A DNA stretch of 64,000 bases. Source: Apostichopus japonicus. Taxonomy: Eukaryota; Echinodermata; Holothuroidea; Aspidochirotida; Stichopodidae. The DNA lies in the NCBI RefSeq assembly GCF_037975245.1, contig NC_092562.1:26020054-26084053 (forward strand), given 5' to 3'. A program made the translations under genes and the position numbers. Below the pieces are notes generated by a model, which saw only the letters and a list, made by a program, of their open reading frames with translations, was not told the origin of the DNA and searched no databases. This document shows, one piece after another, positions 24,301 through 36,300 of the stretch; the stretch's first letter is position 1, and the number at the start of each line of letters is the position of its first letter.

Positions 24301-27300
24301 AACAAAAATTCACAGAAACAAGTTAATTTTATGCTGTAATTACCTGTACATTATAAGGGAACATGTCTGCTGCCAGTTTAGATCTGAAGAGGTAAGGAAA
24401 TATCTTGACCTTTACTCTGGACGTAGCTGGTCGTCTCTTATCATCTGGTTTCGGAGGAGGCTACGAGAAATGTCGAGGGGGGAAAAAAACGTGAAAATTA
24501 AAGATCATGAATAAACTGCCCCAACATGGATGGTGATGTAATAAATACTAACCTTAATAAACTAACTATATACTTCAACTGACCACTTTATTCATTCTAC
24601 TTTAAGAAGTTAAAACAAAAAATACCACCGCAAAATTCAAAGCCGGCGAATATTAACTCAAAATGTGGTTTATAATGTAACTTCCTACAAAAAAACAAGG
24701 AAAATCATTGGTACACACTTCATTTATTGTTCAGTTTGCCTAAATCAGTTGTCACAACAAACATGTATTACTATTACAAAGCCCTATTACATAATTCAAA
24801 ACCAGGCAACCCCTTTTTTTTCTATACAATGACCGTCCGAAACTTGTAACAATCTACACAATTTTTTACTCTAGACCTTTTTAATGAGAAGGATTCAGCG
24901 AATCAGAGTTAATCTATGATACCAAACATGGTTTGTTTTTACTTTCTCAAGTGATTTTCTAAGTTATAAAAGTGCCAATACATTCTGACAGGGGTAAGAA
25001 GTAATAATAATAATAATAAATAAGTTCTTAATATAGCGCCAAATACCAAAAGGCCTCTAGGCGCTTTACAAAACCTAAAACAAATAGAAACATCAAAAGA
25101 CAGAGAAATCAAAGGAATAAAAAGCCTAGAAAACACATAAACGAAAAAAACAGTGTGTAAAATACGAACACAAAAATCTAAAAACACGAGAAGACTATAA
25201 AACAGACCAAATCCTATAAAAAAAATGTGATGCCTTTCAATGTAGTGCCCTTACCTGCAGTGCCCTTGCAGGTACTACAAACATCTGTATGTAATGTCAT
25301 CACTCACACACATTACAAAAGGTTGAACTGGGATCACAATCAATCAATTCTGAACTACTCACTTTGTCTTTGAGAGACACCGTTCCCAGGAAGATGTTGT
25401 ACATGTGGATGATAATCTGTCTATCATTCCAATCAATTTCACTGCAGCGAGATAAAAATATGAATGTGGAAAATTAATCCAGGATCCATAAATATGAACC
25501 ATAAATATTGCCCAATCAACTATTCATTCTCTCTTCAATTACATTACTCTGGGTAACTCAAAGCAGTATCTTGCATCTGGCCACAATTTTACCACATGTG
25601 CAGTGGAATTGAGCCGACGGTTTCATCAACCGATGAAAATACCACACTATCCTAGTTTGTTTGTTTCCGATCAGAGATAGCCGTGTTAGCGAGAAGGAAC
25701 CATTTTAGAATTGATTTCCGAAAAGTTTGTCAATCACCCATGTATTTAAAATGCATTGGTGTTAGTACTATGCAGGGCCAAAATGATTAAAATACCCAGA
25801 CATTTTCCAATTTTCTTTTCTTTATAAAGGAAACTTAAAACCTGTACAACTAAATCAGTGCAGTAAACCATCTTCAGATTCATTGCAACATACTGCTTTA
25901 ATTTCAGTTGCCATCGTTGCCGATGGATCTGTAATAAGATCCAATTTCTGCCAGCGATATAGACCTCGTTGCCCCGGTTACCTTTGCATAAAACCCTAGA
26001 AATTTCATCCTTTTTCCTCTTTCACCAGTCAAGACTAGAATATATTTGCTATTTCGAATATAAATGCAAACGTCCCCACTTTTCTCAAATGTCAATCAAG
26101 GCAACCGACGCGTCTCTCCCAAACGCAAGAACAATGCAAACAGGTTATCCGGGGCAAGTCAATGCCGGTGAGACAGACTGTGGTATGAGCAAATATCAAC
26201 TTGTAAGCAGATTCCATTAGTGGGAGGAGGACTTTTTTTACATGATTGAAAAAAACAAAAGCTAATAGAATAGAGATGGCACGTTTTATTCAAAAAACAG
26301 TTCAAAGCCAACGAGTAAACTGACAATCTGTATGCCATCATCCTTACAGTGATCATAGAGAAATAAGAGCATTGGAAGTGGTGGGGTAGGGGTGCTAGTT
26401 GGCATCAAGGTGGGTAGGGGTTTGGGGTGGGCTAGGGTTTCGGTTTAGTCAGGTCTCGTCTGGTAGAAAATGAGAAGAGGCTAGGGAAAAGGTTTGATAT
26501 CTGAATCACAAATATAGAGAAGGAAAAAAAAACGCCATATTGGGGAGAGGGGCGGGGGAGGGGGGGCTCTGTTCTTCAATAAATTTGAAGGTTACGTTGT
26601 TAGATCTTTGCTGTAAGTGCATGGGTGGGACATTTTTGCTGGAATTACAGAACTCTTTGTTCAAAGCACCAAAAGCAGTCACAGATGTATTTGAGCAAAA
26701 ACAGATTATTCATTGAATACTTCTACTAATCCTTGTTCTACTAATCCTTGAGTCCCTCTTTTTTCTTCCTGAAATGAATGTACAAAGCATTTCCATCTCC
26801 CTCAATGGGAGCGACGATATCGGGGGAAAAAGATAAAATCAAACTGTCAAATTAGTCAGATGGCTGAGTAATTTGATTTGTCAGATATTAGGAGATGTAG
26901 GTTGTTCAAACATTTTAGTCACATTGGTTTACTTGGAAAAGCACATTGCACTAGCAAAGACCCATGAGATGTCAGAAGTTACCATGGCAACATATTACTT
27001 CTAAGTGATCTTTCAAACTTTCACTTTTAGGCATCTGGCTTCGAGTTACAAAGGTGAAGGTCGCAAAAAGGAGGTCTGCGCAAGGAGAGTTTGATGTGTA
27101 TCAGTTTATCACTTAGATCGCCTAATTTCTATCAAGATTGTACATGCCAACTGAAGCCAACAGATTGTAAGATAGGAAAAATATCACAAATTTGAAAGGC
27201 TACACTCCAAAGATGATTTGATAGATTTGAATTGGCAAAACGACACTTGAAATGCCATCACGCAATCATTCCACATATTGATGTTCAAAAAGTTTTCTAG

Positions 27301-30300
27301 TTTATCTAAAGGGATTTCTTGTTAGCAATATAGGTTTTATTTACAATTTAGACCTAGCCCAATAGATTACAAGTAAAAACAACAGCCTGAACATAACTGT
27401 AAAACATAAGACTCACTTGTGAAGTTTCTTCACTTCCTGGTCAGCTAGTTTGCAAATTCTGTGAAGGTAAACAAAGAAGTAAACATGAGATCTTATTTTC
27501 TCTCCCTTTTTCTTTGTGGGTGGGGGGGGGGGGAAGGGTGGGGAAGAAACTGCAGCAATGGCCTTCTAGGGATTGAATCCACCGGATTATTTACTGTTAA
27601 TGACACAATGTTAGTACCATTCACTTTTACTACTAACAGTCATCTCTTTGGATGATCAAGTTTGCTTGTTTCTGCAAAACTGGAAACCAGAAAATCCAAG
27701 GACTAAGGTCAGACAGTTAAAAGGTGTGAAGACTCGCACAAAAAGAAACGTCTAATGCCGGTAATCTGACCTAGTTTCGAATGAGGTGTAACAGAAGTGT
27801 TAAACACCACCATCGATCCCAGAAAATACACACACAGCTTGCTACCGTTGGTAATTAGACACTAGTGTACAGTCAATACATACAGCTGCAGTCAATACCC
27901 ACAGCACAGTATACAAACTATACAGCGATTGACATCTCAGGTCCAGCTAAAGATGACAAGGTGTCACGTTTCATTACTGTCTGCATTTTGTAGCGACACG
28001 AACAAAATGTCACTTGCAAGCAACAGAAAGTTAACTTTTCAGATGGCCGCCCGCAGTTTGGGGCGAGTCTTCAATGCCTTTAAATGTATTAGAAAGTCAC
28101 TGTATGAGTGAGTACTCTTTAATAAATGTGTTTTGAATGAAGGCTTGATTTTTTTTGTGGGAATGTATACAATGAGGATACTCATTGCTGTAGACTGGTG
28201 TTCATTAGATTGTGTCTCACACAGATACAGTATAGACATCATCCATAAATAACATTTTCAGACAGTCCAAATATTACCTGCACAAAAATTTTGGACAATT
28301 ATAAAAAAATATTTAACTTTTTGGCAGCAGAAACTTACGTGTATCTCGGCTCTGCACTGGCAATTATGAGAGGAATAATTGCGTCCTCCGGAGGGAGAAC
28401 ATCGGCCGCCAGAAAATTGACGATACCAATTTTGTTCTGCAAAAGAATATTCAAAACAGGTTTGATTAATACTTTAAATAAATGAAAACAACGGAAGCTT
28501 TGTAGCAGTGTGCTTCTTAAATGGTTGAGGCATACCACCACCCCACTTCCCTCCCAGCCACCTCCCACCGCCAGCCCTCTACCTTTACCCCTTCTCTCCC
28601 TTCTCTCTTAAGCCATATATCTTTCTACTATCACTCACAAACCGAGTGGTCCCATCACAATTGAAACACAAATAGTATACAAATGAATGTAATTCTCAAG
28701 ACAATATGCACAAATTTCTGTTTTCTAATTCTGCATAAAGGCAAAAGCCCTCTGTGTATAATAATTCCCATATGGGGGACATCGGTATCCCATTTACGAA
28801 CAACTCTTGACGATGGAGTTTAATACTTGAACAGATGCTTTTCTGTGTCATCTCACCTCTTCAGAGACGCTGGTACTGGGCCGCTCGTTGTCTACCAGCA
28901 ACCTCTTCAGGAGATTCTTAGACATGCCAGGGGGAATGATAAACGCTGGAGGTTGCTTGGCGTTACGAGTCGAGTGAGGGCGCTCTCCATCCTCACCATT
29001 TTCCTCCTTCTTGTCATCACTGGTATGAAAAAAGGAACAAATTTGCACATTTTAAAAGAGATGTCAGGTAATAAGGTAGGACGGCACAAGCCGTGGTAAT
29101 AATTCACACTACAAGAAAGCGGTTAAGTTAAAAATAAGTTAAAAAGTTAAGAAGTTTAGTGGTTTAGAGTTAAATAGTTAAATATTTAAATATATTTAAA
29201 TATATATATAATATTTCATTATCATTTCATATCAATTTCATTATGTTTCGCTTAGCTTGGATAGTGAACATTGCTCATTGATGGTGAGAACAAGGTGTTC
29301 TTCAAATGTCATATGCAAAGTAGACTAGGCTAAGTACATTTGCCATAGATATACTGTAGGCCTACACTCTCTATTCACATTTGTTTGATTATTAGCTAGA
29401 GACATTCAAGCATCTGGCAACTTGAGCAACATTTTCTACTTAAGTGTTCTTCTTATTTGGCAGCAGAGATTACACTGCAAATTCAACTGCTCTGAGTACA
29501 CATAACACTTTGAATCAAGTTTCCGATGTTTTCAAAGTAGGTTTAGACTCAGCAAATCACACTTTCAGTTAATCTTGGGACAGAATTTGTGCAGATAGCC
29601 TAACATTTTAATCTTGATTATACAAAGTTTGTATCTGAAAATTCATTAATGTTACCACAGGCCTAAAATTCATGTAACAATTCGGTACAATGTATCACAC
29701 GAAGGCCAAATAAATCTTTGTGGTGGCTTTGTGAGGATCTTCAAAGTACATACCATTTGATAATCATGGGTAGCATCAGATAGTCCGAGAGGAACTCCAC
29801 CACAATTTGGGTGATGTGCCTCTTCTCCCCTAAACCAAACATGGTTCTCCTCTTCTGGACATCTGGAGGGTATTTGACATGGGGTAAACTGAAGATGAAC
29901 AGCTGCAAGAGGCTAAAACAATGAAAAGAACAATACAAAGGTAAGCATAAATTGTAAATCCATCATTACTGTGAATACATCAGTTCAAACTTAACAACTG
30001 TGGTAAAACAACAACAACATAGTTATGGGGAGCTGTAATCATTTCAAAGCAAAACAACCACCCCTTCCCCTCCGCCCCCCCACAAAAAAAATGTGGAAAT
30101 TAGAGTTACTTTTGGATACTCCTTTATTTGTTACTTTTTTTAATTGTGAACTTCTTTAAAGATACCAAATCAAATGGGCAATGCAAACATTGTTTCCAAT
30201 CGAATCTTGCCAAATGTCAAAAGCAATTTATTCTACCCGAACTATTTATTGGGCAAAGTTTTCAAGGTATTATCCTAAAGGAGAGTGGGTGACACAGCTC

Positions 30301-33300
30301 TATTGAATGCATCTATTCTAATACTATAGGTTAAATCTATTTACTCTACAGTATGTAGGCTGCAAAACCATACATAAAAAAACAGTACAAAGTTTTCTAT
30401 TTTCATATATCATGTTGAAATTTCTTGATCAAACAGTACTTTATTTCCTTAAAACATTGAAGACAATAAACATAATAATATCTGATGCAGATGAAATGAG
30501 AGATGAATATTGGATTGAAGATTCCGTCCAGCTAGTGTCTCATGCGATATTGTCTACATCCCCCCAAGCAATCCTCGAAGCCACCTAGCATTAATGTTTC
30601 AGAGTGTTTCCGTATAACTAAATCTCAACTTCCTAACTCTCTTTGAATCTGAGAAGAAACAAAGTATCATAGGAAGTTATTAATAACCCTTAAAGGTTTA
30701 ACAACCTTTGAAGCCAGAAGAGTCCGCTTTCACAATCCATCTACTGATCATCATGCAACTTTTGCCAGTTACACTTGAGAAGGACAAAGCACAATGTTAT
30801 GAACACTGGATTATGTATAAGCAGGGTGTGTGTATTGGGGAAGAGGTGAGGGGAGAAACTTTAACATGTAGGTGCTAATGTATCACCCGGTTGGGACAAT
30901 TTTGTTATTTAATTTCACGTCCGGCTTCAAATGCTTGTACTGAGAGTAAGAGAGCAGTAATAATAACATGTGTGTATTACTGTACATATTAAAAGTGTTA
31001 GGAACTGTATATACTGTCAGTACGTGTGCTTTGAAGCATGATATGAGAGGACAGTATTGAGTGGTACTAGCACTGAAAAATAGTCCTCCTCAATGGCTGA
31101 AAAGAATGTGCCAAACTGTGATGGAATATATAAACTATAATGAAACTGTTTATGACTATTTCAGGTCACAAAGATTACTTACACATCTTGCTGTAGAGGT
31201 GGTTTCCCATCCAGACACTGGATGAGAGACCCGACCAGCTCTGCTTGACGTTCACTGCTCAGACGTGGATAGCCAGTTTTGATGTACAAGATAGTAAAAT
31301 TCTGGGTAGCAAAGAAGCAATACTCATTTCATGAAATTCTCTTTAAGATGTACTGTAAGGTGATAGGGGAACTTGTTTAACATTTGACAGCAAAGTAAAG
31401 AATGACATACAACAGATGCATAAATGTGGTCCTCAATAGCATACATGCAAGGAATAATATATCTGGTATCGCATGGTAAAATGCTATGCAAAATCGACAA
31501 ATTGCTACTCAAGTGCAGAGATGTATAGTAGTTTTAGTACATGTATAGGAACCATACGTAGCATGTTATAAGCGAGGAAGTTCTGCAGAGCCATTAAAAC
31601 TGCTACACAAACTTTGAGTACCAAATTATTCCCTGTACATGTACTACAGAGTCCAGCTTTCACTGGTTAAAATTGCTGCTGTTGAATATTCATTATGTGA
31701 ACTGGTGCACTACCTTATCCTCTCAGCTATGACTTAAATTTAATCAATTGATGAAAAAACACTGTACTTGTACATGTACTACATAGTCCAACATTCACAG
31801 AAAGTGCATTGGTAAGTGTGTTACACCCACTCTGAAGAACGCATGCAGAACTTGTGTAGCACCTATTCAGTACAAACTTCACCATGACTACATGGTCTGG
31901 ATGAATTACTGCAGTATCTACTGTACATGACAGGTTAAAATTGCTGCTGTTGAATATTCATTATGTGAACTGGTGTACTACCTTATCCTCTCAGCTATGA
32001 CTTAAAATTTAATCATTGAACAAACAAGGACACTCCAAAGTCCTTCACAAGATTCCAGAAACTTTTCTTACATGGATACTTCCGTGTGAAGACGTGCATA
32101 ATGGGGTGGCTGTACCAATAGCACTCTTCCTGACCCACCTGCTGAAGGGTTTAAAACAAACTGTCTGATGATAGGAAGCAAGTTTGGTTGCCTTACATGA
32201 TCTGTTGAATATTCATGAAGCGACATACCGTTACAAATGAAATACTGGATGGATCCTGGTACTGGAGCATCAGAGCTTCCACAGGGAGTTGGACTCTCGG
32301 ACGGCTCTTCAATCGTCTGTTTATGTGGACCAGTAGCTCCAGCACCTAAAAGAGGGCAGAAGTTAATTTTAGTTTACACGGTCGTAAAAGATCATAATCA
32401 CAAAGTTAAAGGTAAATATTTGAAATTCTGACATATTTAAAGTGGGAGAGGGTATATGTAACTTAACTGCTACCTCTGGACTTTATATCTCACCTTCACA
32501 TTCTTTATGTGAAAACAGGACATACTTTGTTTAAGTGGTCAAATTACACTCATAATCCAGATCTGTACCAGTTTTACACAAACCCACATTTCTCAATATC
32601 TTAGGAATATGAGCAAATTTCATAACACATTGCTATATATATCCTGTTATGCAATACACTTTGTTCACAATTCTATTACTGTACATGTATATATATACCC
32701 ATCTTTCTTTCACAGCTGGGGAACATATTACCCTTCCACGTACTGTAAACCAGTCAAAACACAAGCAATACACAGGCCTGCTTGAGATTCAAATTGTGCA
32801 GTGTTTATTTGTAGTATCAAGAAGCAACATTTTCACTCTCTGAGGGAACTGGGGTATTAATTAACCCTATTGGGATTTGATTCACCTTTAGAGTATACTT
32901 TCCTGACTCACAGAACTGTTCAGGCCCCTAGAGGCTTAAGAGTCAGCGATCAGGTTGTGTCTTGCAATGACCTTACATAATGCACAAGTCATTGAATAAT
33001 CATACTGTATCAAGCAACAATTTCATTCCTTATTTGAAAGTAAAATGTGGTAATTTGATGTTTTTGCATTTAGAATATATAGGAAGGGTGTAGGGCTGTG
33101 AGTTTTCGTTTAAAGACCTAAACGTTTAAACGGCCGATTTTTCGTTCGTTTAAACGTTTAAACGTTCGCGAAAATCGCGAGAAAACGCTGACGCGTAGCA
33201 TGCGAGTATAAAGGTGTGGGGTCCAGGGGACTGCTCCAGGGCCCTGGTGGGGCGAAGACCCCGGAAAAGGAAAAGGACATTTTTGCGTGTCTGGCGATAA

Positions 33301-36300
33301 AAAAATTCGCAGTTGAGGATGCAAAATACTGACAACTTTTTTAATTTAAATTGTCACGAAGCTGATGAAAAATTTTAAATGACAAGTTAGAGTAGCTATA
33401 TTCTGTTATAAAATGAAAAGAGATTTAATCTGTCTTACAATCTTTAAAAAGTTTAACTTACAGAACCTCCGATATTATGAAACAAAAAAACGTTCGGCAA
33501 AGCCCCGTTTCTAGACTGCCTACCAATGAATAGCGCGCACTAAACGTACATATCAGTTTACAACTGCAGTACGGTTTAACCCAACTTAAATACTGCGGTA
33601 GGATACTGTACATGTGCTCAGAATTTTCCCAGGTACCTTCCCAAACAACTGTGCGCTCATCCCCTGTCTAACACCTGTTTGTTAACATTTTTGGCACGTT
33701 TCCAAGAAATGTTTCATGGAGTATTCCCCATGATACACGAGGCACAGTTCATACACGCAGCACAAGATATCAAGCTATGGCCATCTTTATGAAAGTAAAC
33801 CTTGTAATAAAATATGTTTTAGGCCACACAGCATGATTAACTAATGCTTAAGATTATTTCCATGTTCTTGTAGAAAACCTCAAGTTCACAAAATGCAATT
33901 AGTTGTGTTTTTGTAGTTACGTGAGATCCGTAACAGACGAGGTGGTTAGGCTATTTGCTATACACTTAACTATGGTAGGACATTATTTTTTCCGTATTTT
34001 TGGAGATTCTAGAAAATACTTTCTTTTCCCCCCGCTTAACACCAGAGGTGGTCTTACGGTTTATTCATAAATGGGTGTACTAGAGCCTTGTTTACATGAC
34101 ATTAGTTGCATTTAGCACGATATACCAGTTTCGCGTGAATTTTTCGAAAGTGTTTTGCTGGATCTTTAGTAAAATTTGAAAGGACCGAACTTACTTTTCG
34201 TACACAATTGGTAATTTCTCTACTGATTTTCAGAGTTTTTTTTACGATCTCCAATCGATACATTTCCTTTGATCATGTATTTGAACAACTATTACCAAGT
34301 CAAGTATTCGACCCGGTATTGTCTGGTCGGAGAGTTCAACATGATGGACAGGGATTGTAATCATTTCGATCGAACATGCATTGACTGGATTATCTGCGCC
34401 GCCGCTGTCGGCTCGATATAAAGTACACTTGGGCCGCGAATCAGGAAGTTTTCACAAAAGGATAACAGCGTTCAAGTTTAAGCCATTTATATCGCCGGAT
34501 ACATCAGGGGGGGGGCAAAAGTAGGATTACGTTCGCGGTTTATGATTCGACTGATCGTAAGTTGTGTTGTTATTTCGCGAGTAGACAAAATAAACACGGG
34601 AATTGATACGCGATTTTTGCCAATAATTTAATTTTCACTTGATATCATAGTTTTGTTTAAACGTTCATCAGGTTTTATTAAACGTTTAAACGATGTTTCG
34701 TTCGTTTACACTTTTAAACGTGTAAACGGCACAGCACTAGAAGGGTGTGACATAAACATTTGCTAAATCAAAACTTTTTCCAAGAAATTAAAATTTAAAA
34801 ATTCATTTAAAAATTGCTGTCCTGTAGTTTTTTTACACTGAAACTTGACAATACCAGAAGGTCAACAAGTTACAAAAGGATTGTGAACACTCACCTTTTT
34901 CCTAACTGTGTCATTTTGGCTGGCTAGCTTCAGCAGCACAGGTGGAAGGAATCTGTTTAGGACATTCTCTAACTGTTCATCTGACTCAGCAGATCCAATC
35001 CTTAGGAAAACTCTTTCCAAAAGTTCTTAGCAAAGAGAAGTGAAAAGAAACAAATGTTATGTATAGTTCAGAGGCCAGCATTGTTGTTAAAAATCATCTG
35101 CATGTATTTTTTGTTACCATGCAGATGAATTACTGCAGATACTGGAACATATTTTCACACATCTTTGAAATGTTAGCCATTGCTGTTAAATATCAGAGTC
35201 AAAAGCAGTCTTTTCCAACCATAAAATTAAACACCATTGCAAAGAATTTATAATCTTGTATGAGATACCTACACCTAAGATGGGTAGGATACCAAAGGAG
35301 ACCCATGCCTCAATTAAATTTTATGCTAAATTTTACTGATGGTTGAAATCGTCTGATGTTGCTAGAATTTTTAATCAAAACCACAATGAAGTAAACACCT
35401 AACTGGATGAAGGCTACTTGCTATTTACTGTAAGTTCAGAAAGACACAATAAATATAAAAAAGATTTTTCCAAGTGTTTACATAGCTATACCTAGGAAGA
35501 GTACCAAAGGAGACTCATTCCTAGAAGTTAATTTTTTTTCACAAAGACATTTCTAAGTACTGTAGGCTGTTCTGAATGTTGCTCGCATTTTGAATCAAGC
35601 TTCAACACCTTGGGTTACTTGTTATTTTCTGTATCGTTCTGTTTGATGGCAACAAAGAAGCCACATCACTTTTGGATCATGAATGAAATTGTGTTCTTCT
35701 CTGTGAATACTTTTTCAAAAATAAAATGTTTCGGTTCGTCTAAATATATGAAGCTGTTGTAGGCACACCTAACGTTAGGTCCTTAGGCAAAGGCTGACTG
35801 TTAAATTGGAGTCATGAGCGAGTCTGCAACTTAACATACTGTTACGAGTTAGGGCTAGTGCTACTGTTACTGCACTGTTCCTAAGTTATTAGAGGCTAGG
35901 CCTAGGCCAATAACTTGACTCACATTCCCAAACTGTATTTAAATCTAACGTTTGGTCTACGTAAACTTAGGATGCTAACACTGGAGTAAATGTGGAGAAA
36001 TTTAATTTCCATTCATGTAAACGCATAGGCTCGTGGTTCCTACAACAATGTTAGAAACACAACGATGTGCTTCACTACGATATCACAGGGACTAAGTTAG
36101 GCTTCACATACAGACGTTCACCTAGTGCCTATCACACTTGCTGCCATAGGCCTACCTATGCTTTTGTACTACGACAATAGTTGTGCGGGATGATCATGTA
36201 CGTTCGCCCATCACACTGTACTACGCATGAGTGTTGTCTCTCTCAAAAAAAGTCTCAAGTCGGCTCCATATGACACAAGAATCAAATCATAATAAGCCTA

